From CBFGRV01 sp965651265 (GTDB taxonomy: Bacteria > Bacteroidota > Rhodothermia > Rhodothermales > VXPQ01), in NCBI GenBank assembly GCA_965651265.1, contig CBFGRV010000007.1, positions 29,697-93,696 on the forward strand: 64,000 bases of DNA, read 5' to 3'. Shown piece after piece: positions 18,006 to 26,447 of this stretch (position 1 is its first letter; each line of letters starts with the position of its first letter). Position numbers and translations under genes: made by a program. The notes beneath the pieces were generated by a model. It did no database searches. It saw only the letters and a list, made by a program, of their open reading frames with translations, and was not told the DNA's origin.

Positions 18006-18673
18006 GTCTTTTCCTTCGGCTGATCGGTCGAAGTTTTCATGGAAGCTGCGACCTCATCCGATGCCGCAGCGGCCTCGATGAGCCACATCCAGTATAAACC
18101 TGCGCGGTATCCGCCTTCGCGGACCACGCGGAAGCCGGCATTCTCGAGCATCGCCCTGGCTTCTCCGCTCGAGTAGACCCGAACGTGTGCGGAATCGAGG
18201 CGGCGTAGCACCGCGTCGCGGATACGCATCAAGGCCGGTTCCCGTGACCAATCGGTCATGAGGAGCCGGCCATCGTCCTTCAGCACGCGGCGCATTTCGT
18301 TGCAGGAGGCCGACGCATCCGGAAAGAAGTGAAACGCGCTAGCGCTTACGACCACATCGAACGTCGAGTCGGCAAACGGAAGGTCAGCCGCTCGCGCCTG
18401 CACGAGCTCGGCGCGACTTCCAGCCAGCCGGGCACGCGCCCGCTCGAGCATTCTCTCGGAAACGTCCACGCCTACGATGCGAATGTCGGACTGGCGAGCG
18501 AGCAACTGTTCCGCCAGAACGCCCGTTCCGCAGCCGACATCGAGCACGGTGAATCCGGGCTCAACGCGAACCCAATCCAACAAGGCGGCCGTCGTTCGTC
18601 GCGAATAGCGACGCCAGAATCGATCGTACCAGGGGGCCCAGAAATCGTAGTGTCGTTCCGCGGCGCCACCCAT
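17987..18673 (-). CDS. class I SAM-dependent methyltransferase
   Basis: The 228-residue protein is a Methyltransf_11-type enzyme. Motif I is DVGCGTGVLAEQ (about residues 45-56), followed by VGVDVSERML (motif II), a VVVSASAFHFFPD segment (motif III-IV) and VLKDDGRLLMTD. The substrate is not evident; the acidic-basic N-terminus YDFWAPWYDRFW resembles small-molecule or quinone-type methylases. Its ATG overlaps the stop of the DUF4340 gene in TGATG, so it is probably translated from the Gld-type ABC operon message. The C-terminal tail is lysine-rich and low in complexity. Confidence 0.88.
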   Translation of the reverse strand: MGGAAERHYDFWAPWYDRFWRRYSRRTTAALLDWVRVEPGFTVLDVGCGTGVLAEQLLARQSDIRIVGVDVSERMLERARARLAGSRAELVQARAADLPFADSTFDVVVSASAFHFFPDASASCNEMRRVLKDDGRLLMTDWSREPALMRIRDAVLRRLDSAHVRVYSSGEARAMLENAGFRVVREGGYRAGLYWMWLIEAAAASDEVAASMKTSTDQPKEKTQRSKS

Positions 18674-19581
18674 CAGGAGGCGTCCGCTTCTTCGATCGCG
18701 AACTCGTTTGCCTCCGGAGCGAGAAGGTCCCGTCGGCGCGTCGTGAGCCGATAAAGGGTGTCGTCGCCATCGATCGTTACGGCGACGCCGTTCTCGATGG
18801 GGGCGAGGCGCAGCGTTCGATCCTCGCTACCGTCCAGTGAGATCGTGATGGTGATGAGGGAATCCTCGACGGCCTCCGGTAGCTCTTCCAGGAAGCCGTC
18901 GGCGCGGAGCGGATCGAAGCGTGCGAGGTATCTCGCTACGGCCGCCGAGTCGGCATCCGATCGCATGTCCTTCATGGCCAATGCCCAGTTGCCGTTCGTG
19001 CGATCGAGCGCGAAGCTGTCGGCCGCTCGTTCGATCCGTATCTGCCGGACATCCTCCGGCGCAATCTCAACGACGTTCCGATCGCGCCACTCGTCCGCGT
19101 TCGTGGGAATGCGGAAGTTGGTGGCCGCAACGTAGACGGGTTCATCACCTTCGAGCCGCACGAACCGCGTCCCCGTGGTCGGTCCCGTATCGCCGACGAT
19201 CAGCTTCCTGGTTTCACCGCGCCATCGCACGGAGATCTCATGCGCGGTCGTGTCGACACCGTAGCGGCTGTATCGCTCGGCATTTCTCGTCGCGACAGAC
19301 CGTATTTCGGTCGATGCCAGCCCATCCACGAACCGCTGAACGGCCGCCGAATCCGCGCGCCCCTGAATGGGCTCTGCGATGACCCAGCGACCATCCGACT
19401 TCCGCGCCACGAGATGGATCTCAGGCCCATTGAGGACAATCTCGTCGACCTCCGCGGCCGGAACGCGTAGCTCCGGGACGTCGACCGTCGAAATGTCCGA
19501 GTCGAAGACGCCGACCAGCCACGCAACCACCACCAACAGCAGAAGTACGGCCGCCAGACCGACTAGATGTTGTTGTTTCAT
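18673..19581 (-). CDS. DUF4340 domain protein of a Gld-type ABC module
   Basis: The 302-residue protein has one N-terminal membrane helix (about residues 7-25) and a beta-rich periplasmic region with the DUF4340 pattern: VDEIVLNGP, DGRWVIAEPI, LIVGDTG and a repeated second half. DUF4340 proteins are regularly found behind GldA-GldF-GldG type transporter genes and are thought to be a partner subunit. Its start overlaps the gldG stop by four bases (ATGA), and its stop overlaps the methyltransferase start, which binds the three genes into one translation-coupled unit. The activity of the family is unknown. Confidence 0.88.
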   Translation of the reverse strand: MKQQHLVGLAAVLLLLVVVAWLVGVFDSDISTVDVPELRVPAAEVDEIVLNGPEIHLVARKSDGRWVIAEPIQGRADSAAVQRFVDGLASTEIRSVATRNAERYSRYGVDTTAHEISVRWRGETRKLIVGDTGPTTGTRFVRLEGDEPVYVAATNFRIPTNADEWRDRNVVEIAPEDVRQIRIERAADSFALDRTNGNWALAMKDMRSDADSAAVARYLARFDPLRADGFLEELPEAVEDSLITITISLDGSEDRTLRLAPIENGVAVTIDGDDTLYRLTTRRRDLLAPEANEFAIEEADAS

Positions 19582-21179
19582 GATTTCGCAGCCTCCATTT
19601 CTGTCTCAGGATGATGGACGCCCGCCTCCCCGTTCTGGCTGACGCCGTCATCCACCACCTCGTCTTTATCCAGTATGATCTCCCGCGTGCGCAATCGACG
19701 CCAGCGCCATAGTCCCACCATCAATACCAGCACGACGGGAAGCAGCATGTTGCCATATTTGACCCACGGCCGGATCTCTTCGGAGACTTCGGGCAATTGC
19801 CGCGGCTCGATGTCCTTGGCTCGGATCGAGAGGAGTGCATCATCCTGGGCCAGCCAATCCACCATATTCAGCGCGAATCGAATGTTCTCGGGGATGACGC
19901 CCACGACGGATTCATTCAGGAAGTCGCCATCCCCCACGACCACGATGCGTGTGTTTGGGCTCACTAAACCGGGCGTATACATACTTGGGAATTTCCCATG
20001 ATAGGCTGCGGCAAGCACGAAGGGACCGCTCGAGAGCTCTCCTCTCTGCATCATGGGTTCGATCATGAAGAAGCCCTCCTGCACGTCGCTCCTGCTGGAG
20101 GACCGAATGAGTGGCTCCACCACGACTCCATCCGGCCGCGCCGCCGACGTGTCCACCGTACTCACGAAATAGAACATCACGGCGTTGAGGCGGCTCACCA
20201 TCAGGTTGTCCGCATCAAAGTTCGTCGCCACCGGCAGAAAGGCGTACTGGACCTGCTGGGCCAGGTTGAAAAAACCCTGGCGCCGCTGAATGGTGACGGC
20301 CGAGCTCTGTTCATCCATGACGAGATCTGAGCGGACGCGCGCGCCGTAGGTCTCCAGAAGAGGCTCGAGCCCGACCGAGAGCGGCCGCGCCTGGCCCATC
20401 TGCAGATTCGCATCGACGGTGTTCAGCAGGAAGGCGACGCGCCCGCCACCTGACACATAGTTGTCGATCGCACGCAGACCGGCCTCACCGAGCGTATCAC
20501 GCGGCGCCACCACGAGCAATACGTCCGGCCGCTCGCTGAGGCTCGAATCCTCAACGCTGACCGTCATCACCTCGTAGTTCCGCTCCAGCTCGTCGGTAAG
20601 GAGCTGATAATTCTGATACGGATTTGGCTCGCCGTGGCCCGTTAGAAATCCGACCTTCGGCTTCGAGTCACGGGTCAGGTTGCGAATGGCACTCGTGATG
20701 TCGTAGTCGAGCGTCGAGAGATCCTGAACGACCGGTATGGTCTCGAACTCGCCGCCATACTGGATCGCGAGTCCCATGTAGGCGTTCTTCAGCTGCACAT
20801 TGTCGGCCTCCACGACCTGGATCTGCACCGGCGGGATGTTCATCCGTGCGGCATCCGCCCTAAGCTCGTCGCTCGAAGCCGGATCCACGAACCGGTACTG
20901 GATGTTCGCCCCGCCGTAGGCGCGGTAGTCATCGAGCTTGTCCCGCAGGAATCGTCGATTCTGCGCATACGGCGCCGGCAGATCGTCCGTGAAGAACGCC
21001 GTGATGGTGACGGGATCGTCCAGCTCACGCACGATCTTGATTGATGCATCCGGGAGGGAGTACACCCGGTCGTCGGTCAGGTCGAGGCGAAAAAACAGGT
21101 TGAGCCCGATCAGATTGATGACGACCAGAATCAATCCGATCATCAACAGGCCGGCTCTGGAAGTCCAGTCTCTCTTCAT
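19578..21179 (-). CDS. gldG: GldG-like auxiliary component of an ABC transporter
   Basis: The 533-residue protein shows a GldG layout: one N-terminal helix (about residues 9-32), LDLTDDRVYSLPD, a long periplasmic thioredoxin/GATase-like region (VGFLTGHGEP, VLLVVAPRDTL, RVAFLLNT), a C-terminal helix (about residues 475-495), and a basic tail. GldG joins GldF and GldA in a transporter studied for gliding motility in Flavobacterium, though homologues occur widely in non-gliding bacteria. The stop overlaps the DUF4340 start by four bases. No other gld genes are in the window, so a gliding role is not implied. Confidence 0.9.
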   Translation of the reverse strand: MKRDWTSRAGLLMIGLILVVINLIGLNLFFRLDLTDDRVYSLPDASIKIVRELDDPVTITAFFTDDLPAPYAQNRRFLRDKLDDYRAYGGANIQYRFVDPASSDELRADAARMNIPPVQIQVVEADNVQLKNAYMGLAIQYGGEFETIPVVQDLSTLDYDITSAIRNLTRDSKPKVGFLTGHGEPNPYQNYQLLTDELERNYEVMTVSVEDSSLSERPDVLLVVAPRDTLGEAGLRAIDNYVSGGGRVAFLLNTVDANLQMGQARPLSVGLEPLLETYGARVRSDLVMDEQSSAVTIQRRQGFFNLAQQVQYAFLPVATNFDADNLMVSRLNAVMFYFVSTVDTSAARPDGVVVEPLIRSSSRSDVQEGFFMIEPMMQRGELSSGPFVLAAAYHGKFPSMYTPGLVSPNTRIVVVGDGDFLNESVVGVIPENIRFALNMVDWLAQDDALLSIRAKDIEPRQLPEVSEEIRPWVKYGNMLLPVVLVLMVGLWRWRRLRTREIILDKDEVVDDGVSQNGEAGVHHPETEMEAAKS

Positions 21180-21186
21180 CCTACAC

Positions 21187-21894
21187 TCATTCCGGTCTGC
21201 GGGTGAGCGTGTAGGCCGTGCAGACGGCCGCGAATATGGTCATCGAGACGTAGTAGAGCACGTCGCGCGAATCGATCACACCCCGGAGCAGGTTCTTGTA
21301 GTGATACTCGATACCGAGATACTGGAGGATACCGCCGAGTGCGCCGGGCACGAAAGCCGTCACCTTGTCGAAGAGATAGAGAAGGAAGATGATCGCGAAT
21401 CCCAGAATGAAGGCGACGATTTGATTGCGCGTGAGGCTCGAAGCGAAGATGCCGATGGCGCCTGCCGTCATGCCGTAGAGGAAGATGCCCAAATACCCGC
21501 CTACCGTGGCGCCAAAATCGAGATCGCCGAGGAGTGATAGGGAAAGGGCGTAGATGATGGTCAGCGCGATGGTCGCCAGCAGCACGAGACTCACCGATAG
21601 CAACTTGCCGGCGATCACGTGTGCGTCGCGGATCGGCATGGTAAGCAGTAGCTCGAGGGTCCCGGAACGCCGCTCCTCGGCGAAGGTGGACATCGTAATC
21701 GCCGGGACGAAGAAGAGGAAGATGAACGGGACGATGTTGAAGACGGAGCGCATCGAGGCCACGTTCTCCAGGAAGAGCGACGTCGCGAAGAACCACCCCG
21801 TTATGAGCAAAAAGACGGTGAGCAGCACGTAGGCCGCCGGGCTGTCGAAGTAGGCCCGCAATTCACGTTGGGTCAGCGTCCAGGTCTCCTGCAT
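21187..21894 (-). CDS. gldF: GldF-like ABC-2 type transporter permease
   Basis: The 235-residue protein has six predicted membrane helices and the ABC2 permease hallmark FAEERRSGTLELLLTMP in the loop after the second helix. The N-terminus WTLTQRELRAYFDSPAAY matches GldF-like permeases. Its stop lies seven bases before the gldG start, so the two are almost certainly translated from one message. A long antisense-like open frame covers the same stretch in another frame on this strand and has no such motifs. The permease should form a channel with GldA; the transported substrate is unknown. Confidence 0.92.
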   Translation of the reverse strand: MQETWTLTQRELRAYFDSPAAYVLLTVFLLITGWFFATSLFLENVASMRSVFNIVPFIFLFFVPAITMSTFAEERRSGTLELLLTMPIRDAHVIAGKLLSVSLVLLATIALTIIYALSLSLLGDLDFGATVGGYLGIFLYGMTAGAIGIFASSLTRNQIVAFILGFAIIFLLYLFDKVTAFVPGALGGILQYLGIEYHYKNLLRGVIDSRDVLYYVSMTIFAAVCTAYTLTRRPE

Positions 21895-21951
21895 GGATCG
21901 TGACAGTTGAATGGAGGGCTTGGATGGTAGGGAGTTGGATGTCTATGGCTA

Positions 21952-22899
21952 TCATGCCGCGGCGCTCTGGGCCGGCTGGGTCGCCGTAAGTTGCCGGAAG
22001 ACGTCCTCCAGATTCGCCTGCTGGCGATGCAGCTCGGTGAGGGTCCAGCCCTGCTCGACGGCGAGTCTGAATAGCTCCGGGCGCAGATCGGCCGATTCAT
22101 CAGAGGTCAGGGTGTAGACGGTTTCGCCGCCATCCTGCTTGCGGTCGAGAATGCGAGCTCGCCCCCACTTTGCGAGGGTCTCGTCGACGGCATCGGCCTG
22201 CGCGAGGCCGAACACGATGCGCTGTCCGCCCGAAAAGCTCTGTTGAAGGTCCCTGGGGGTACCATCGGCCACCAGCTTTCCCCGGTGGATGATCAGCACC
22301 CGGTCGCAGGATGCCTGGACTTCGGGCAGGATGTGCGTCGAAAGGATGACCGTTTTCTCGCGACCGATCTGCTTGATGAGCTCGCGAATCTCGACGATCT
22401 GATTCGGATCGAGTCCGGTGGTGGGCTCATCCAGAATCAGGATGGGTGGATCGTGGATCATGGCCTGGGCGAGGCCGACCCGTTGGCGATACCCCTTGGA
22501 GAGCGCGTCGATCTTTTTGCCGAGGACGGCGCCGATGCCGCAGACCTCGGCCATTGCCTTGATCCGCGTGGCGCGGTGCTCGCGCGGAACGCCTCGCATG
22601 GCCGCCGCAAACATCAGGTAGTCGTAGGTCACCATTCCCTGATAGAGCGGCGTATGCTCGGGCAGGTAGCCCATCAGGCGGCGAACGGCCAGGCTGTGCT
22701 CTCGGACGTCCATCCCGTCGACGAGGACGGTGCCGCTGGTGGGAGGAAGGTAGCAGGTGAGCACCTTCATCGTCGTCGTCTTGCCGGCGCCGTTGGGCCC
22801 GAGAAACCCGAGCACCTCGCCGGGACGAACGTCGAAAGAGATGTGGTCGACGGCGCGCTCGGCGCCGTAGAACTTCGTCAGATCGCGAACTTCGATCAT
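21952..22899 (-). CDS. gldA: GldA-like ABC transporter ATP-binding protein
   Basis: The 315-residue ATPase carries Walker A GPNGAGKTTT, the signature LSKGYRQRVGLAQA, Walker B LILDEPTTGLDPNQ and the switch histidine in STHILPEVQ. The C-terminal 100 residues are the usual extension of GldA/CcmA-type ATPases. The ATG at 22899 (MIEVRDLTKFYG) is the expected start; an in-frame ATG at 22944 would add 15 unconserved residues. It leads the GldA-GldF-GldG-DUF4340-methyltransferase operon, with a 57-base gap before gldF. It powers the transporter by ATP hydrolysis. Confidence 0.94.
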   Translation of the reverse strand: MIEVRDLTKFYGAERAVDHISFDVRPGEVLGFLGPNGAGKTTTMKVLTCYLPPTSGTVLVDGMDVREHSLAVRRLMGYLPEHTPLYQGMVTYDYLMFAAAMRGVPREHRATRIKAMAEVCGIGAVLGKKIDALSKGYRQRVGLAQAMIHDPPILILDEPTTGLDPNQIVEIRELIKQIGREKTVILSTHILPEVQASCDRVLIIHRGKLVADGTPRDLQQSFSGGQRIVFGLAQADAVDETLAKWGRARILDRKQDGGETVYTLTSDESADLRPELFRLAVEQGWTLTELHRQQANLEDVFRQLTATQPAQSAAA

Positions 22900-23009
22900 C
22901 TGAAACTCGGAACCGGGTTGCGGTCGCGTTACATCGCAGACCACTTAATGACGCAACCCGCCGCGAATGTTTCCGGAAGTCGATCGAAAACCGATGCCGG
23001 CCGTCCCGA

Positions 23010-23951
23010 TCAGGCCTCCAGCAGCCCGATCTGTACGAGGCGCGCGTGCAGAAATTCGCCCGCCGTGCGGTAATGGAATCGTTCCAGATCGGACTCGCCA
23101 AGATGCGCGAGGGGCACGAGCGACACCTCGCCTTTGACGTGCCCGAAGAACGGCATCGAATAGCGCTCCTTGCCCGGCTCGCAAACCACGCGGTGCTCAC
23201 CGGATCGATATCGGCCACCGGTAAGATGCTGCAGCATATCCCCGCAGTTCACGATCAGGATGTTCGGATCGCTGATCAGCATGGGCAACCACTTCCCGTG
23301 ATAGAGCAGCTGCAGGCCTGCCTGACGGGCGAGCAGCAGCGTCAGCATGTTGATGTCCGTGTGCCGGGAGGCGCACATCCCGACGACGTTTCCGCCTGGA
23401 GTCAACTCCTCGACCCGCTCATCCTCGGCCGTCGGGTTGTCGTGCGCGGGATAATGCAAAACCCGCAGGAGGCTGTCGCCCGTCTTCTCCACGAAATAAT
23501 TCTCCGGAAGGTCCAGCGACAGGGCGACGGCGCGGAGCAGAATGTGGTAAACGCGCTGAAATTCCCGGAAGAGTGCCTCATTGACGAGCGAAAATTCAGG
23601 CACCTCGGGCACCTCGATCATGTGATCCTCGAGCACGTGGAAGAAGTGCTTGAGATCGGCCACCTTCGCGTGCTCTCCCGTCTCTATCCCGATGGGCGTG
23701 TACCCGTATTGCCGCCCGACCTCAGGGTACTCGTACTTCTTCCGAACGGGCTCCGGGAGATCCTTGAAGAAGCGAGGGTAGGTGTCGAAGGACTGCTCGA
23801 TCAGGGCCGGCGAAATTCCATGGTGAGAGAGGTAGAAGAAGCCGGTGTCCTCGAGCGTCCTCTTCAGCGTGTTGACGAACACCTGCCGGGCTGCCGGCGT
23901 GCCTTCCGTGAAGTCACGGAGGTCGAGTTGGTCGATGTGCATTTCCGACAT
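23010..23951 (-). CDS. 2-oxoglutarate/Fe(II)-dependent oxygenase (isopenicillin N synthase-like)
   Basis: The 313-residue protein has the iron-binding HxD...H triad: RHTDINMLTLL (His and Asp about residues 197-199) and SGEHRVV, together with the RYSMPFF motif (Arg-x-Ser) that binds the 2-oxoglutarate carboxylate. The N-terminal DIOX_N domain contains GFFYLSHHGI. Such enzymes hydroxylate, desaturate or cyclise small molecules; the substrate is unknown. It lies 35 bases downstream of the DUF1080 hydrolase in the same direction, so it may be part of the sugar-related transcription unit that starts with the Gfo/Idh/MocA oxidoreductase, though a separate role is also plausible. Confidence 0.92.
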   Translation of the reverse strand: MSEMHIDQLDLRDFTEGTPAARQVFVNTLKRTLEDTGFFYLSHHGISPALIEQSFDTYPRFFKDLPEPVRKKYEYPEVGRQYGYTPIGIETGEHAKVADLKHFFHVLEDHMIEVPEVPEFSLVNEALFREFQRVYHILLRAVALSLDLPENYFVEKTGDSLLRVLHYPAHDNPTAEDERVEELTPGGNVVGMCASRHTDINMLTLLLARQAGLQLLYHGKWLPMLISDPNILIVNCGDMLQHLTGGRYRSGEHRVVCEPGKERYSMPFFGHVKGEVSLVPLAHLGESDLERFHYRTAGEFLHARLVQIGLLEA

Positions 23952-23986
23952 GGCTGGATGGAGTAGGTTCGGAGGCTCGAGCCAAT

Positions 23987-24694
23987 TTACGAGAGCGGAC
24001 GGATCCGGATGTTCCGGAAGCGCACCTTTTTGCCCGCCTGGTACGACGCGCCTTCGTGCACCTGCAGGCCGATCTTGCCGCTCCGCGGCACGCCCTGGGT
24101 CGTCTCCTCGGTATGCTGGAAGTCTGTGACCAATTCGCCGTTCAGCCAGAACTGAATGCGTGCCGGCTCACCCTCGATGCGGATCCTCAGGTCGTTCCAC
24201 TCCCCCTCGCGAAAGTGTTGGATCCCGTCCGGGTTCGGATACACGCTGCCCTGTGTCCACGGCAGATAGATCCCCCCGATGTCGCCGTTCTCGCGGTAGT
24301 CGAGCGTCACCTGGTGGCTCTTGCCATCCTCCCCTACCCGAAGAAAGATGCCACTGTCGATCGGGTAGTCGAGCATCGTCTCCAGAGCGAGCTCGAAATC
24401 CGAATACTCCCCATCGGTGACCAGAAAACCGCCATGTCCGGGTGGATCCTGATCGCCCACGATGGCGCCGTCGACGACCTCCCAGAGTCCGCCGACCTGA
24501 TCCTCGGGAAGACCCATGTGGCGCGACCAGCCCGTAAGCGTTTCGCCGTCGAACAGGCTGACGAAGCCGGTATCGTTGGCTGCGGCCGAGCCGGCCGAGG
24601 ACCCGGGTGAGGCATCATCCGCACGTGGCGAACAACCGGCGGCGAGAGCAATCGCGCCTATAAATAAGATGCAAGAACGAATGGACGTCATCAT
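23987..24694 (-). CDS. DUF1080 (3-keto-disaccharide hydrolase-like) lipoprotein
   Basis: The 235-residue protein has a signal peptide with lipobox LAAGC, a short linker rich in Ser/Ala, and then a jelly-roll of the DUF1080 (3-keto-disaccharide hydrolase) type. Visible are FVSLFDGETLTGW, VVDGAIVG, FELALE, DSGIFLRV, QFWLNGELV and the closing GKIGLQVHEG and VRFRNIRIRPL. DUF1080 domains act with Gfo/Idh/MocA oxidoreductases in pathways using 3-keto sugars, and such an oxidoreductase is encoded 77 bases upstream. Two start ATGs occur at 24694 and 24691. It should sit on the periplasmic side of the membrane. Confidence 0.9.
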   Translation of the reverse strand: MMTSIRSCILFIGAIALAAGCSPRADDASPGSSAGSAAANDTGFVSLFDGETLTGWSRHMGLPEDQVGGLWEVVDGAIVGDQDPPGHGGFLVTDGEYSDFELALETMLDYPIDSGIFLRVGEDGKSHQVTLDYRENGDIGGIYLPWTQGSVYPNPDGIQHFREGEWNDLRIRIEGEPARIQFWLNGELVTDFQHTEETTQGVPRSGKIGLQVHEGASYQAGKKVRFRNIRIRPLS

Positions 24695-24771
24695 GTAGTG
24701 CTCAAGAGTGCATGGATTGGATTTCGGAGGTAGATGGACTCATTCCCCGGCATCAAGATTCCGGCGGATCC

Positions 24772-26106
24772 TCAGATCGCCCACGGCTCCCGACCTTCCC
24801 GAGCCAGGAGGCTCCGGGCTTCGGGATTGTTCGGGATAGTCTCCCGGGCATCATCCCATTGCAGGGTCGAGCCTGTTCGGTACGCGATATTCGCCAATAG
24901 CCCCACTTTGGAGAGCCGGTGACCGTACTCCACGTTACAGGTGGTCTCCAATTCGCGCGTCTTCACGGCGTCGATGAACTCCCGCAGGTGGCCGGGCGAA
25001 TCAGGAATATGCATGGACGGTGCGGGGAAATCCTCGATCCGGCGGCCGTCGACATAGACCTGGTGATCCGAGTAGTTCGTGACCAGCGTCGCATCCTCCC
25101 CCACGAACACGGCTCCAATGCCTCCCATATGTTCGAGACCGGCCGGCGGTTTGGGGTGCAGGAGGAAGCTCATCAGCACCTCGGGGAATTCGAACGTGGC
25201 ATGCAGGGTATCGGGGGTTTCGGTGGCGTCGGTCAGGAAAAAGCGGCCGCCGGTGGCCGACACGCGCAAGGGCGCCGGAAGGTCTAGTGCCCAGAACGCG
25301 ATGTCCGCGATGTGGCACCAGAAGTCGATGAAGGTACCGCCCGAGTAATCCCAGAAGTGCCGGAACGTCCCATGTGAGCGGAGTGGATTGTAAGGCCGCT
25401 TTGGAGCCGGACCAAGCCAGAAATCGTAGTCGAGCCCGGGAGGCGGGTCGCTGTCGGGCGGGTGGCCACGGCCCTCTATGTTGGAGGTCTTCCAGAGCTG
25501 CACGTGCGTGACCCGGCCCAGCTGCCCGCTCTTGATCCGCTCGACGACCCGGCGGTAGTTCGGCAAGTCGTTGTGGATGTGATTGCCCATCTGCGAGACC
25601 CGCCCGTGCCGCCGCGCCGCGTCCACCATGGCGCGCCCCTCGGCGACGCTATAGCTGAGCGGCTTCTCGACGAACACGTCCTTGCCGGCCTCGCACGCGT
25701 GCACGAAGGGAATCGAGTGCCAGTGATCGGGGGTGACCACCGCGACGGCATCGATGTCCGGCAGCTCGAGCAGGCGACGGTAATCATTGAACACGGGGAT
25801 CTGACTCCCGCGCGCATCGCGGACGATGCGGGATGCGGCCTCGCGGTGGTTCGCGTCGACATCGCAGATGGCGCCGATCTCCACATCGGCCTGTCCCAGA
25901 AACTCGCGTAGCCGGTTCGTGCCCATGCTGCCGACGCCGATCATTCCGAGCACGATGCGGTCTGACGGGGCCACGGGAATGACCGTCGCCTCGACCGCAG
26001 GCGCTGTGCCTCCGCGAAAGAGCCCGCACCCGGCAAGCGACAAGCCGGCCGCGCCGGCGGCCGCCTGCTTCAGGAACGCCCGCCGGCTTTGCCGATGCTC
26101 GTACAT
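24772..26106 (-). CDS. Tat-exported Gfo/Idh/MocA family oxidoreductase
   Basis: The 444-residue protein starts with a twin-arginine signal (QSRRAFLKQAA) and a lipobox-like LAGCG, so it is folded with its cofactor and exported. The NAD(P)-binding region contains GMIGVGSMG and ICDVDANHRE, then EKPLSYSVAEGRAMV (the usual EKP motif) and DFWLGPAP, as in exported sugar oxidoreductases. It probably oxidises or reduces a sugar or inositol derivative. An in-frame extension upstream to 26595 is rejected because it would place 163 unrelated residues before the Tat signal. The DUF1080 hydrolase downstream suggests 3-keto-sugar processing. The C-terminal part also matches the Gfo C-terminal domain. Confidence 0.93.
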   Translation of the reverse strand: MYEHRQSRRAFLKQAAAGAAGLSLAGCGLFRGGTAPAVEATVIPVAPSDRIVLGMIGVGSMGTNRLREFLGQADVEIGAICDVDANHREAASRIVRDARGSQIPVFNDYRRLLELPDIDAVAVVTPDHWHSIPFVHACEAGKDVFVEKPLSYSVAEGRAMVDAARRHGRVSQMGNHIHNDLPNYRRVVERIKSGQLGRVTHVQLWKTSNIEGRGHPPDSDPPPGLDYDFWLGPAPKRPYNPLRSHGTFRHFWDYSGGTFIDFWCHIADIAFWALDLPAPLRVSATGGRFFLTDATETPDTLHATFEFPEVLMSFLLHPKPPAGLEHMGGIGAVFVGEDATLVTNYSDHQVYVDGRRIEDFPAPSMHIPDSPGHLREFIDAVKTRELETTCNVEYGHRLSKVGLLANIAYRTGSTLQWDDARETIPNNPEARSLLAREGREPWAI

Positions 26107-26151
26107 TGAATCGGAATGAGAAAGGCCCCGCTGCACGCCAGAAACTCGAAG

Positions 26152-26183
26152 CGAATTTTGAAAGGTTGTCGAAGCAAAATTCG
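26152..26183 (-). repeat. inverted repeat in the leader of the Gfo/Idh/MocA gene
   Basis: CGAATTTTG at 26152-26160 is matched by its perfect complement CAAAATTCG at 26175-26183 across a 14-base loop, about 46 bases upstream of the start at 26106. There is no T-run after it in the direction of transcription, so it is more likely an operator or leader hairpin than a terminator. Confidence 0.5.
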
Positions 26184-26418
26184 TAAAGCCACGCCTCCAC
26201 AAAATAGCCGCTTCGTGCGACAAACTCTCTCCCCGCGGAGCCTGTGCTTCGCTTGTAATCTTCGCGTCTCGAGATCCATTCTGCGCGAACCTTTTGCCCC
26301 AATCGAGAGAATTATTCCTACCTCGCGGGTCGCCTTCAACGCATCCGCGAGGGCTGACATACTGGCTTCTTGCGGTAGTGACGACTGAACATTCCCGCAG
26401 CAATACTTCCACACACAT

Positions 26419-26434
26419 AAGTACGTACGTACTT
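26419..26434. promoter_or_regulatory. 16-base perfect palindrome upstream of the glycosyltransferase
   Basis: AAGTACGTACGTACTT reads the same on both strands. It abuts the Shine-Dalgarno GGAGGT (26435-26440) and lies 13 bases before the ATG at 26448. A dimeric repressor bound here would block transcription or translation start. The sequence is also a three-fold TACG-like repeat, so it could be a chance low-complexity element. Confidence 0.5.
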
Positions 26435-26440
26435 GGAGGT
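26435..26440 (+). promoter_or_regulatory. strong ribosome binding site deciding the glycosyltransferase start
   Basis: GGAGGT seven bases before ATG 26448 selects that start over the TTG at 26433. Most other genes in the window have no recognisable Shine-Dalgarno. Confidence 0.8.
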
Positions 26441-26447
26441 TGACGCC

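Larger units (their letters stand above)
26107..26447. other. divergent intergenic region, 341 bases
   Basis: This region separates the minus-strand Gfo/Idh/MocA operon from the plus-strand glycosyltransferase. I see no gene in it. It contains an inverted repeat in the leader of the minus-strand gene (26152-26183) and a perfect 16-base palindrome just ahead of the glycosyltransferase Shine-Dalgarno (26419-26434). It probably holds both promoters, but I cannot place -35/-10 boxes with confidence. Confidence 0.6.

Noticed and set aside
21176..21796. Minus-strand open frame overlapping gldF in another frame
   Set aside because: It is arginine/histidine-rich with no family motif, while gldF shows permease features.
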